Assembly: GCA_013397935.1 (NCBI GenBank)
Contig: VZRN01005380.1
Location: 535,126-599,125 of the forward strand
Direction: 5' to 3'
Origin: Dasyornis broadbenti
Taxonomy: Eukaryota > Chordata > Aves > Passeriformes > Dasyornithidae
Length of the DNA stretch: 64,000 bases
Under the pieces are notes generated by a model. The model saw only the letters and a list, made by a program, of their open reading frames with translations, had not been told where the DNA came from and made no database searches. The stretch's first letter is position 1, and every line of letters begins with the position of its first letter. Both the position numbers and the translations under genes were made by a program. Positions 52,401 to 61,060 of this stretch are shown piece by piece.

Positions 52401-53651
52401 ACAGCTCTCTATGGCCCCAAGTCTGAAGTGACCCAATACACACACACAGGTCTCTTACCACAAACCATGGTGATAACAGACACAGCCAATCTCAGTGCCC
52501 TGACCAACCTGACACCAACTAAACAGGTAAGAGCCTTTATTTAGCCTTTGTTCTCCCACCTTAGAGCTGCACCAGTCTGCAGGCAGCTCCTTGCTTGTCA
52601 AAGAGTTTTTGGGTGTGTCTATGCCATTCCAGCAGGAGCATCTTTCTTATCTCCTGGCCTTGCTGGTACCAGCTGCAATACTAGAGGCACTCGAGCAAGT
52701 TCTTCACTGCATCATCAAGGAGGATTTAATCTCCCCAGAAACTGCACCAGCTCAACTCTTCTCTCATACCTGTTAGAAGGGATGTAGAAGCCAGGCATTA
52801 TTAACTCTCTTTTCTCTAGGCATTCACACCTGACTCAGACACTCACACGGAGTCTGGGATGCACACACCAGTGTCCCAGGCACCAACAATCCATCTACAG
52901 AATCAAGACACAACCATCCAGCATCTTCAGCCAGGCCCACGCCTCACCTCAAGCCCTGCTGGTAAGAGCAGCAGCCACTATTGTGGCTCTTAAACCACGT
53001 ATCACCTAGTTTTTCTTGCCAACACTGTAAAACCCAGATAGAAAATGGTAACTGGGGCTCATAATTCCCTAAGAGGGCTCTGCCAGTGTCCTGAGTGGTT
53101 TGAAAAGTTGATACAAAGAAAAGATTCAGAGCAGAGTCTGTGTAAGGCCAGACTGTGAAAATTAGCCCCTTCTGAATCTAGAAAGGAAAATACCTTGAAA
53201 AATATCAACAAAATCAGTGTCAATGAGTACCCAGTCCTGCGTTTTCAGGGCTGAGAAGCCCAAGACTCCCTCATGAAGACTCCAGCTGGGTCTTCCCAGT
53301 TCTAACTGGCTTAGAACTGAACTCTCTGGAGATTGCTGCCCTCAGTGTTTTCAGGCCGGCTGTAGGCACAAGCCACGTATGTAGCAGCACACAAAGCACA
53401 CAGACAAAAGGAGTTATGCCCGTAAGCCAGTAGAGTACAGCCATGCTGGAAATGGGGGGTGTACACACACAATAAGGGAACTGATGAGAATTTGTACTTG
53501 ACTTCTGCCTGTGTCTTTAACAGTGTCTTCCAGCAGTCTGGTACTGTACCAAAGCTCCGACTCCACCAACAGCCATAGCCAGCTGCTGCCATCCACTCAC
53601 AATGTCATTGAGACCTTCATCTCCACACAGATGGCATCCTCCACCCAGTGA
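40144..53651 (+). CDS. HNF1A: HNF1A, hepatocyte nuclear factor 1-alpha (complete, ten exons)
   Basis: HNF1A is a dimeric POU-homeodomain transcription factor of liver, kidney, gut and pancreas that binds GTTAATNATTAAC-type sites. Joined coding exons total 1905 bases and encode 634 residues (human 631). In order: dimerization helices (1-32, starting [20 protein letters not shown]), an acidic linker (about 70-85, [12 protein letters not shown]), a POU-specific domain (about 87-180, containing [20 protein letters not shown]), a basic nuclear localisation stretch KKGRRNR (200-206), an atypical homeodomain with the HNF1-specific extra loop (about 203-283, recognition helix [10 protein letters not shown]), and a Ser/Thr/Gln/Pro-rich activation domain to the C-terminus ([13 protein letters not shown]). 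The paralogue HNF1B is excluded by the linker ([20 protein letters not shown]) and the C-terminal activation domain. Start chosen: ACCATGG at 40144, matching the family N-terminus. Exons 2, 3, 6, 7 and 8 have exactly the human lengths (200, 187, 202, 192, 122). CUSTOS is convergent downstream, as in mammals. Confidence 0.98.
40479..47116 (+). other. HNF1A: HNF1A intron 1 (about 6.6 kb)
   Basis: Begins GTAAGG and ends TTCCTTCCAG. No coding exon of another gene is recognisable. It contains a pyrimidine-rich stretch (about 41.77-41.96 kb) and a purine tract (listed separately). Several short open frames on both strands show no known motif. Confidence 0.9.
44243..44346 (+). repeat. Purine-rich tract in HNF1A intron 1
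   Basis: About 100 bases of nearly uninterrupted A and G (GAAA, GGAA, AGAG units) with only scattered pyrimidines. The basic-residue open frame across it is a product of composition. Confidence 0.8.
47117..47316 (+). CDS. HNF1A: HNF1A exon 2
   Basis: 200 bases, as in human. It completes Gln112 and encodes most of the POU-specific domain, including the recognition-helix region [20 protein letters not shown]. Acceptor TTCCAG, donor GTAAGT; it ends with the first base of Gln179. Confidence 0.97.
47432..47618 (+). CDS. HNF1A: HNF1A exon 3
   Basis: 187 bases, as in human. It encodes the linker to the homeodomain, the KKGRRNR nuclear localisation stretch and homeodomain helices 1 and 2 (containing [20 protein letters not shown]). 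Acceptor CTGCAG, donor GTAAGG. Confidence 0.97.
47927..48165 (+). CDS. HNF1A: HNF1A exon 4
   Basis: 239 bases, one codon shorter than human. It encodes the HNF1-specific homeodomain loop, the recognition helix ([19 protein letters not shown]) and the Pro/Ser-rich start of the activation domain. The run of cytosines that makes the human exon a frameshift hotspot is absent; no C run here exceeds four bases. Acceptor CCAACAG, donor GTAAG. Confidence 0.97.
48934..49091 (+). CDS. HNF1A: HNF1A exon 5
   Basis: 158 bases, two codons longer than human. It encodes part of the activation domain, including [20 protein letters not shown]. Acceptor GATGCAG, donor GTAAGT; it ends in phase 0 after Leu373. 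Confidence 0.96.
49210..49261. repeat. Cluster of AT-rich inverted repeats in HNF1A intron 5
   Basis: Two nested hairpins built from one word. GTTACATA (49210-49217) pairs with TATGTAAC (49222-49229), and GTTACATAA (49240-49248) pairs with TTATGTAAC (49253-49261). GTAACATAT and ATATGTTA variants lie between and after them. It may be a remnant of a small palindromic element or a replication-slippage product. Confidence 0.85.
50508..50709 (+). CDS. HNF1A: HNF1A exon 6
   Basis: 202 bases, as in human. It encodes activation-domain sequence with [20 protein letters not shown] and [14 protein letters not shown]. Acceptor CCCACAG, donor GTAAGT. Confidence 0.97.
51371..51396. repeat. A-rich (CAAA)n tract in HNF1A intron 6
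   Basis: A short A-rich run with three CAAA units in HNF1A intron 6. Simple sequence only. Confidence 0.8.
51962..52153 (+). CDS. HNF1A: HNF1A exon 7
   Basis: 192 bases, as in human. It encodes the glutamine-rich part of the activation domain, including [20 protein letters not shown]. Acceptor TTTTCCAG, donor GTAAGA. Confidence 0.97.
52405..52526 (+). CDS. HNF1A: HNF1A exon 8
   Basis: 122 bases, as in human. It encodes activation-domain sequence containing [20 protein letters not shown]. Acceptor GTACAG, donor GTAAGA; it ends in phase 0 after Gln545. Confidence 0.97.
52820..52961 (+). CDS. HNF1A: HNF1A exon 9
   Basis: 142 bases, one codon shorter than human. It encodes [20 protein letters not shown] and following residues. 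Acceptor TCTCTAG, donor GTAAGA. Confidence 0.96.
53524..53651 (+). CDS. HNF1A: HNF1A exon 10, coding part and stop
   Basis: 128 bases encoding the conserved C-terminus ([12 protein letters not shown], then [15 protein letters not shown]) and the stop TGA at 53649-53651. Acceptor TTTAACAG. The 3' UTR follows. Confidence 0.97.
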
Positions 53652-54360
53652 CCAAGACAAATAGCTCATGATTGCCACAACCAACCCGTCAGGTGCAGTT
53701 CCAGACGTATTTGCCACCACGGCCTCACACAAACCCCTACTCAGCTGCCTCCAGGAGAGAAAACATCTCAGGCTCAAGACAGAAAACACAGAAAGATGGT
53801 GCTGGCACTACTAAAATCCACTGCCCTCCCACCAAAAATAACAAACCTAAAACCCATGAGCCAGTTCAAAATGGCCAGACATCCTTTTGTGGCTGCCAAA
53901 GAAGGAATCCCAACAGTGCCAGGGTGTGGATGAGACTTTCATTCAGCTCAGCTTTCATCAGGCTGGGCCTGTACAAACCTGCCAACACCAGACTAAACCA
54001 TGTGGGAAAGAGCAAAGCTGAACTGTCAAAAAAGGGACATCACCTTTAAACACTCTCCTTCTTTGCTGCAAGGAAGCACCAACAGGAATTGTGAGAAATA
54101 ACAGCACGTTGGAGGTTCCTGACTTGTTCCAAGAAACAGATTTGGGAATGGCTTGGCACAAACCTGTCAGTACGGTCAAACCTGTCAGTACCTGACGAGC
54201 TACAAATCCTTAATTAACTACCAAAATACCAAACATTCTCAGTTAAATATGACCTGCTCTAAAATCATGCTATCCTAGTGGAAATGGCTTGGTTGTTTTT
54301 GATATAGCTCTGCTTTGTTTTAAATGCAGAAATTAAAGTTTAACAGCTGCAAGGAGATTC
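53652..54360 (+). other. HNF1A: HNF1A 3' UTR (end uncertain)
   Basis: Non-coding sequence after the stop. The first plausible polyadenylation signal is ATTAAA at 54332-54337, about 680 bases downstream. A canonical AATAAA at 55056-55061 would give a longer form. The boundary given assumes the proximal signal. It contains a 14-base duplication, AAACCTGTCAGTAC, at 54160-54173 and 54178-54191. Confidence 0.5.
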
Positions 54361-56388
54361 CTGTTCTCTACATTAATCCTGTGGATTCTCATCTCGTGTG
54401 ACTTGCTGAATGATTTGCAGGATGGCATTCCCCACTGGTCCCTGACACTGCCTAGCACCTGGGAGGTTCCCATGTTCCACAGAGTAGAGGTTCCTTCAGT
54501 TTTCTCTATAAACACTCAGCCTGGATTCATTTTACAGAACATGGCTCATTCCCAGCTTCCCTGTAAGGCTTGATTTGTAGTTCTTGATGTGCAAATAACT
54601 ACCCTGGGGTCTAAGAGTCTTGCTTGCACTAAGTGAAGGGTTTTAGACCCAAAGATCTACTTATGTATTTCCTCTCCTAATTATTCCTCTCTGTTTACTC
54701 TCAACATCCGCCTCACTGATATGTCATTAGCCAGACGTGAAAGAAGTCCCAGTTAACAGGGTTTTGTCTTTGTGACTGGAACTGAGCTACTCTTTCAACT
54801 GTAAAATGGATGAAAAACCTTGAGACTAGTAGGGAGAACTGAAAAAGAAAAAGCCCAACAGTGAATTCTTCAGTTATCATATCTGGGAATGTCAAAATTG
54901 CAGATGTCCATTGAAAGTTTAATTGATAAGAGCTTCCTCTAGATACCATCAACAATTCCAGTAACTGGATTCTCTGAGGAATTTTATCCTGTAATTGTTT
55001 CCTAATTTCCTATGTGCATCAATTGCAAATATATCTAACTTCCAGTCAGCATAAAAATAAACTCTAGACAGAGCAAAAGGAAATGTTTAGGCCACCATGC
55101 ATTTAAAAGCCCAGGTTTAAACTTCAGTACACTGAAGTTTTAACTGCACATAAGACAAGTAACTTCTGCTGGCACATTCTGTTAGATTACAAGCCAAGTT
55201 TCTACTAAGCTTTTCTATTTTTGGATGCCAACTGTGTTTTCTTGACTAAAAACCAGCAAGAATCTTATAATTTCCCATGCTCAAAGAGCAACACTTCACT
55301 ACTTTGGTTTCTCTAATCTGGCTTTCTGGTCTCCCGAACTGGGCCAGTAAATTGGATTTCCTGAAACCCAACAATCTTAAAAACAGGAGTATTTATTAGA
55401 ACAGTTAATTTCCTGAAAGACTAGAAGTGAAGTATAAACAGGCTGAAAACTATCAAACCTCACAGTATTTCAAAGAGACAAAAATCATTAGCCAGCTCAA
55501 ACAAGGACTGAAAGGTGATTTTTAAATTAGGCTAAAGTTCTTCCAGCAGTAATTTCATAACGTTGATCACCCAGCAACTAATCAGCCATCCTGAGCCACC
55601 TCTATTTCTGCTGGGGAGAACCTGAATAAAGCAAGAAAGCCACTGTTGTACAAAACCTATCAAATTAAGTAAGTCCAAGAGAGTAGTAAAATTTAATAAC
55701 AACAGACGCCATAAAAAAAAACTATATATGCAAAGAATTTTCAATGGACACAACTGGAACAGTAGCATGCATTTATACCAACCCTGAAATCAGCTCACCA
55801 TACACTGTTTATGTACAGGGGCCATGGAGAGGTGCAGATTGTAGAGGGATTAGTAACACAGCAGGTTTCAACAACAGATTGTTATGATGATCACAGGAAA
55901 AAATAAGGGGCCCTGATTTGTGACAGGATGCTTTTGATAAATGAGTCTCCCACAGGCTGGAGCTATTCTTAGTAGGCATCTACAAGGAGGCAAAGAGAAA
56001 AAGGAGTTGATCACCTGTTGCCATGTAAACCAAATTAAATTCATCCTATGCTTTCTCCAGGAGGGTTTCATGATGTGAAGGAACAGACCAGGAGGGATGC
56101 AGCTATGATTACATCCCATTGCCATGCAAGTCTGGCACAATATTTAATCCTTTTAGACTAGGCCTGCATAAGCAGCAGCACAGACAACTGCTGTGCGAGG
56201 AGAACAATGTTCCCTTCCTCAGGGATGCCAACAGCACAGGAAGTCACTTAATTAGTCTCTCAGGCCACTGAGCTTTTAGAACAGAAGCTTTGCCAATTAA
56301 TTTTCCCTCATCTGCAGCAACTCTTGTTGTTAGGTTTTCTTTCACTCTCCTTCATCCATCACAACCACCTGCTGTTTGCAGAACAAAA
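54361..56388. other. Convergent 3' intergenic region, HNF1A / CUSTOS
   Basis: No coding exon is recognised. Candidate poly(A) signals exist for both strands: plus AATAAA at 55056-55061; minus ATTAAA at 56143-56148 (about 240 bases after the CUSTOS stop) and minus AATAAA at 55392-55397. Transcripts of the two genes could overlap if the distal sites are used. Confidence 0.6.
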
Positions 56389-56734
56389 TCATATTTTTTT
56401 TTTCTTCTTTTTCTTCTTCACAGCTCCTGGCAGCATTGAGTTCTCTCTGTGATTGCTGTCCTGTCTCTCCTGCTGGCCATTTGCAGACACCAACCGAGGC
56501 AAATCTTTGCAGAGCTGGTCACACTCTGCTGGGTCTATTATTCTCTCTTCAATATTGTTCTCTCTCCTAATTTTCCTTTTCTTCTTTTTTTTCTGGTTGT
56601 GCTCTACATAACCCTGACTCTGATCCTGGCTGCAACCCTGGGATAATGCAGGAAAAGCACTTTGCTTCAGAATATCCACAGCTGACACAGCAGCCTCCTG
56701 GTACCTTTGCCACTCTTGGTCACTGTCCGTGTCA
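56389..56734 (-). CDS. CUSTOS: CUSTOS exon 6, coding part and stop
   Basis: 346 coding bases from acceptor CCAG to the stop TGA (56391-56389). It encodes the second acidic block, DTDSDQEWQRYQEAAVSAVD, a basic cluster, a variable Glu/Arg-rich part and an eight-lysine run before the final Ile. The A-rich end of the frame is a mononucleotide-like tract in which sequencing or assembly indels would change the C-terminus. Confidence 0.92.
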
Positions 56735-59183
56735 CTGGAAAGGTAACAAGAGGGAAGGAAGTTGTGTTGTGCTTTTGCCTTGAATTCACCCAAAACTTGG
56801 ACAGTAGAATTATCTGAGATGAGAACACATGATAAACACCCAGTAGCTCTGGGACTCCCATACCAAAAGTCTGCATTTAACCACTTTGAAGGCCAAGATG
56901 CTCTTTACACACTTTAAGAGATGAAAGAAAATCTCCCACAAACATTTCTAGTTCTCCAGCACTGAAAAAAGAAACAAAATTCTGGCCTAGTCAAATGTAA
57001 GTCATAAATACACACTCCTCAAGCTCTTCAGCTTCCCATTTCCTTGTGGGAGCCCCAGCTGCCTCTGAAATGTAGGGATGCAACAACACTTGAAGAGCAA
57101 AGTAGCTGCCAGCACCTCACCTGGAGCTCACTGGCTGCTTCCTCCTTGCTGCAGGGCAAGGCTCCGGTTTCCCACAGTCTCCAGGGACAGAGGAAGAGAA
57201 GAGACGAAAACCTAAAGTATGGAAAGGGGGATTTTAGGCATAGGATAAAACAGAGGGGGTCGCAATCAAATGCCATCTCCCTGGAAGCCTCAGTGCTGTT
57301 TTTGTATTTCCACAGTGCTTGACAGAAATTAATTGGGACTACGTGAGAAGACTTGGGGCACAGAGGTCAGAGCTGCAAAGTAACAGCCCTCACAGACACC
57401 AACAGAAATTCTTTTACTGTAAATGTTTATTAGTCAGTTGGACGTACAGCTGGTGATGAACAGGATCCGTCCCACTTGTCAGCAGTTAACAGCCACAAAA
57501 CAGCTACAATGGCTGAGACCAGAACTCACCATCATCTTCAGAGTCAAACTGGGTCACTGAAGTCTGTGACGGTCCTGGTGAGTCCTTCAAGACAGTGATG
57601 AAACTAGACAGAAAATCCCAGTCAGATCTTAGACAGGTTTGTGCAAATTGAGCTAAAGCTGGGTAGTTCTGGTAAACAAGACTTGAGGGAGAGGTTGCAT
57701 AAATCCCTTTTTGTTAGTAAGGCTGCCTCAGCTCCCTGTTTCCAGAGCAGATCATGTGTTCTCTCCTCAACAATGCATGCCACAAGAATGGTTTAAAAAC
57801 AGCATTTCTAAAGCCAACTCTAAACACCACAAATTCCAGTTCTTCACGGCCATGCTTGCACAATAGATAGACAGTGGCAGCCCAGTCAGAGGTATTCTGC
57901 CAGCACAACTCTGAATCAGGTACTGGTTTAGATTGCAAAAACAAATCAAAGATTCTCCTGCCAGCCTTTACATGATGAAAGTGCTAAGGCACCCAAATTC
58001 TCTTACCTCCACATAAGACATTCACCACAGAGGCAAATGAAGACAAGCAGTTATGCACAAAGACTTTTGACCAGATGGGCACAGCACATCAGCAAGGTTA
58101 GGTCATAGAATATTGGAAGCTTGCACTTAGTACAGGAATGAAGAGACAAGATGTTGAATTTCCTGTGTTTAGCACACAAAAACATCAGTGTAGCTGACCC
58201 ACAGAACAAACATTTTTAGCCTTGCATGCCAGTACCTGTCTAGGATGGCTCCCAGTTTCCTTGCAACATGTGCTCTGAACTCTGGAGTTGTCTGGAGCTC
58301 ATTGTCACCTTCCTCGCGGCCATTCGCCTCATGCCCGTTTGAAATAAGAGCAATGATTATCTCTTTTGAGGCCAATAACAGCCAGTCCTTTCAACCAAAC
58401 ACTTAAAAAACGTATTAGTCTTTCCAGATTTAAGCATCACTTCAGATTATGGTTAGACTAATAACCCCAAACAGAACCGGCTCTTTCAGTGTGAAGTATC
58501 ACAAAGTATAAACAGCACAAATATTAAACATTAACTTTTTCTTCAGGGAAACATTAAGTCTGAAAACAGAAGCAAAAATACCTCAGGTTTGGCTGATCTT
58601 TAGGCTGCAATCGATCCTTTCTAAAGTTCCCTGGAAAGGAAGCAGCAAAGGCACGTTTAAAGACATGAGCCCAGGACCTTTTTAACTCCCTTCAGGCAGA
58701 TGTTAGAGCATAAAGAGTAATGCCTGGAAGACAACCCTGGCCCACCTTCGGGGAGAACACTTATGAGGGGAAAGGGAAACTTCCCACGGGCCAGGCCTGC
58801 CAGGAAGGAGCTCGTGGCCGGGCTGGAGGCCGCGCATGGCCTCGGCAGGGTCGGGCAGAGCCCCTCTCAGTTCTGACACCGTCACCGCGGCTGAGAGGAA
58901 TCTCCGCCTGAACATCGCTCCCCGCGGGTCAGGAGGAGCTGCGGAGGGGGCCGGACCGGAACGGCGGGGAGGGGAAGAGAGGGTAGGGCATGCCGCCGCA
59001 GCGGGGGAGCAGAGCCCAGCCTATCCGTCGCCCCTCACCGCCGCGCGGCTCCGACCGCGCCGCCGCCGCCTGCGCGGCGCAGTCCCAGGCAGCCTCCCGG
59101 AACCGCGCGGCCGCTTCAGCAGCGCTATCCGAATCCGAGCTGCTGTCACTGTCCGGGCCCGAGCCGCCCCTGGGCGCCGCCAT
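56389..59183 (-). CDS. CUSTOS: CUSTOS (C12orf43 homologue), complete, six coding exons
   Basis: CUSTOS is a nuclear or nuclear-envelope protein that binds Dishevelled and beta-catenin and tunes canonical Wnt signalling, shown mainly in Xenopus. Joined exons total 804 bases, 267 residues (human 262). Features: an acidic Asp/Ser-rich N-terminus (residues 1-20, MAAPRGGSGPDSDSSSDSDS), an Ala-rich segment, the most conserved block in exon 3 (76-97, NELQTTPEFRAHVARKLGAI), an SFITVL segment followed by an EDDGFRLF motif (98-127), a second acidic block (DTDSDQEWQRYQEAAVSAVD), and a very basic C-terminus with KKKKKRKIRR and a final lysine run, probably nuclear localisation signals. Phases agree across all six exons. 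All splice sites are canonical except the exon 3 acceptor, which reads GG instead of AG. ATG at 59183 has A at -3 and G at +4. The gene is convergent with HNF1A, as in mammals. Confidence 0.93.
57121..57211 (-). CDS. CUSTOS: CUSTOS exon 5
   Basis: 91 bases between acceptor CTTTAG and donor GTGAGG. It encodes GFRLFSSSVPG and then ARRKQPVSSS, matching the order of segments in human CUSTOS (GFRLFFTSVPG ... RRKRQPSSSS). Confidence 0.92.
57530..57603 (-). CDS. CUSTOS: CUSTOS exon 4
   Basis: 74 bases between acceptor TGTCTAG and donor GTGAG. It encodes SFITVLKDSPGPSQTSVTQF followed by DSEDD, equivalent to the SFITI ... LEDDG segment in human. Confidence 0.92.
58236..58334 (-). CDS. CUSTOS: CUSTOS exon 3 (acceptor reads GG)
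   Basis: 99 bases inferred from protein alignment and phase. It encodes HEANGREEGD and the conserved NELQTTPEFRAHVARKLGAI block, ending with donor GTACTG. To complete Arg65 and keep frame the exon must begin at 58334, but the two preceding intron bases (58336, 58335) read GG on the minus strand. No in-frame AG with the right phase lies just upstream. The next AG downstream (before 58327) would shift the frame to an early stop. Confidence 0.8.
58582..58630 (-). CDS. CUSTOS: CUSTOS exon 2 (49-base exon)
   Basis: A small exon between acceptor CTTTCCAG and donor GTATTT. It encodes NFRKDRLQPKDQPNL with split codons at both ends. It corresponds to the human segment ending SQPSLR, and its phases (1 in, 2 out) fit exons 1 and 3. 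Confidence 0.82.
59039..59183 (-). CDS. CUSTOS: CUSTOS exon 1 (coding part)
   Basis: 145 coding bases, ATG at 59183-59181 to donor GTGAGG. It encodes the acidic N-terminus and an Ala-rich stretch (residues 1-48 plus one base). The frame stays open upstream to further ATGs at 59306 and 59237, so a longer N-terminus cannot be excluded, but the conserved MAAP start has the best context. Confidence 0.9.
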
Positions 59184-59227
59184 CTTCCAAGCGCGGGACA
59201 CGCTGGGCGCAGTGGCACAGTCGCGTT

Positions 59228-59248
59228 GCATGCCGGGAGCTGTAGTCC
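59228..59248 (-). promoter_or_regulatory. ZNF143/STAF-type motif, copy 1
   Basis: The minus strand reads ACTACAGCTCCCGGCATGC, a close match to the SBS consensus ACTACAATTCCCAGCATGC that is bound by ZNF143 (and associated THAP11) at many housekeeping promoters. It lies about 45 bases upstream of the CUSTOS start codon. Confidence 0.75.
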
Positions 59249-59257
59249 GGCCGCATA

Positions 59258-59278
59258 GCATGCAGGGAGCTGTAGTCC
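59258..59278 (-). promoter_or_regulatory. ZNF143/STAF-type motif, copy 2
   Basis: The minus strand reads ACTACAGCTCCCTGCATGC, the same motif in the same orientation, exactly 30 bases from copy 1. The two copies differ at a single position over the 21 bases. Confidence 0.75.
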
Positions 59279-59300
59279 GACACGGAGCCCAAGACCCGAA

Positions 59301-60173
59301 TTTCATAAACTCATCCTTTTAATCAGCATCTGGAGGATACGGTTCATATCTTTGGGGTATTGTTAACTTCTTAATCAGCTCCTACACTGAGAGTACAAAT
59401 TTTTTGCTTGAATGCAGAAGCTGTGCTGTGCCAAACTCTACTGCTTTATTGACTGATTAGAAATGAGAGCTGTTTTGTTAGAGAGATTTTCACTGCTCGT
59501 GCAGGTAGGACTGCTTTGTCTGTTCCTCACGCCATCAGCACTATCAAGTTCACATACTACAGCTTCATCTCAACTAGAAATTTTCTAGTGTGATACGTGT
59601 TTGGTAATTCCAAGTGGGCTTCTGGACTACCACTTTGCAGTGGGTTTTGCCAAGCCTATATGCTGCTGAAAGCAGTAGGAAGACTCAGTATAACTGTGTT
59701 TGTATCCTGCTGGACACTTCCTGGCTTGCACCTTCCAACCTTCACACTAGAGCTGTGCACTCTCCGGCCACCTGTCAGCAGACAGGCCACTGATAATATT
59801 CTTGGGATCTTTCCAAGAGGCTCCCTTGACAGTACCGTCCCTTAATTTCTTCATTTTTCCCTCGTAACGCTCACCCTCAGTGGGAGACCTTGGTTTAGGA
59901 TTCACCCATTCTCCGCTGTGTAAAACAACAAGCAATTTTGGGGTATTTTGTACCTTGGACTCCTCAGGACTGGTGGGGTGCCCTTAGAGCTGGGACAAAC
60001 CCTTCAGCAGTGCCTTTCTGGGCAGGTCACCTCTTCTCCCTCCCTTTGGTCCCTCTGTCTCTGTGGTTTTTCACAACTGTATAAATACCTTTATCAAGCC
60101 CTCTGTTTCCATCCTGGAGATGTTCCTCAGCTCAGATTCTAGCACTCTACACTCGTTAGTCAACAATTTGTTT
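59301..60173. other. Non-coding region between CUSTOS and the next CpG island
   Basis: About 0.9 kb of unique sequence upstream of CUSTOS. No exon, RNA gene or transposable element was recognised. Confidence 0.6.
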
Positions 60174-60249
60174 CCCTCAAACTTCCTTCCTTCCCTTTCC
60201 GTCCCTCCTTCCTTTCTCCCTGCCTTCCTTTTCCGTCCTCCCTTCCTGC
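60174..60249 (+). repeat. Polypyrimidine tract (CCTTCC-type)
   Basis: Imperfect repeats of CTTCC, CCCTTTCC and CGTCC at the edge of the third CpG island. It is low complexity; open frames across it are not genes. Confidence 0.85.
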
Positions 60250-60254
60250 TTGGG

Positions 60255-61060
60255 CCAAGCATTCGATACGAACTTCGTGCTGTCCCCAGAGGCTGCCGTT
60301 TGGACGAGGCCCCGCGACACCTCCCCGGGAAGCAGCGCCTCACACAACCCAGAACTGCGGCCGCGGAGGTCGCGGCGGGGGCTGAGGGCGGGCGGAACAG
60401 CCCCGGCCATTCTCCCCGGAGCCCGAGGTAAGAAGCGCCCGCAGGGTCTGCGTGGGCCCNNNNNNNNNNNNNNNNNNNNNNNNNNNNNNNNNNNNNNNNN
60501 NNNNNNNNNNNNNNNNNNNNNNNNNNNNNNNNNNNNNNNNNNNNNNNNNNNNNNNNNNNNNNNNNNNNNNNNNNNNNNNNNNNNNNNNNNNNNNNNNNNN
60601 NNNNNNNNNNNNNNNNNNNNNNNNNNNNNNNNNNNNNNNNNNNNNNNNNNNNNNNNNNNNNNNNNNNNNNNNNNNNNNNNNNNNNNNNNNNNNNNNNNNN
60701 NNNNNNNNNNNNNNNNNNNNNNNNNNNNNNNNNNNNNNNNNNNNNNNNNNNNNNNNNNNNNNNNNNNNNNNNNNNNNNNNNNNNNNNNNNNNNNNNNNNN
60801 NNNNNNNNNNNNNNNNNNNNNNNNNNNNNNNNNNNNNNNNNNNNNNNNNNNNNNNNNNNNNNNNNNNNNNNNNNNNNNNNNNNNNNNNNNNNNNNNNNNN
60901 NNNNNNNNNNNNNNNNNNNNNNNCTCCGACCCGCGGCCCGGCTCTGCCGGCCGGGATTTCCCCACGAAAGCCCCGTCCTAGGGGCTGTAGGTGCCCGGTG
61001 TTGCGCTGTGCGGGGTCCGACCCGCTGCCAGGAGCGGCGCCTCTGTCGCGATAGATGGGT
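60255..61060. promoter_or_regulatory. CpG island, probable promoter of an unidentified gene
   Basis: CpG-dense sequence on both sides of an assembly gap. On the plus strand CCCGAG is followed by GTAAGAAG (donor at 60428), which could end a non-coding first exon. The assigned stretch before it contains no ATG. The gene is not recognisable in this window. Confidence 0.6.
60460..60923. other. Assembly gap (464 N)
   Basis: Unsequenced bases inside the third CpG island; its real length is uncertain. Open frames predicted across it on either strand are artefacts of translating N. Confidence 0.99.

Larger units (their letters stand above)
58780..59300 (-). promoter_or_regulatory. CUSTOS: CpG island and promoter of CUSTOS
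   Basis: GC-rich, CpG-dense DNA over CUSTOS exon 1, the first part of intron 1 and the region just upstream. No TATA box is seen. Two ZNF143-type motifs (listed separately) lie 45-95 bases upstream of the start codon. Confidence 0.85.
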
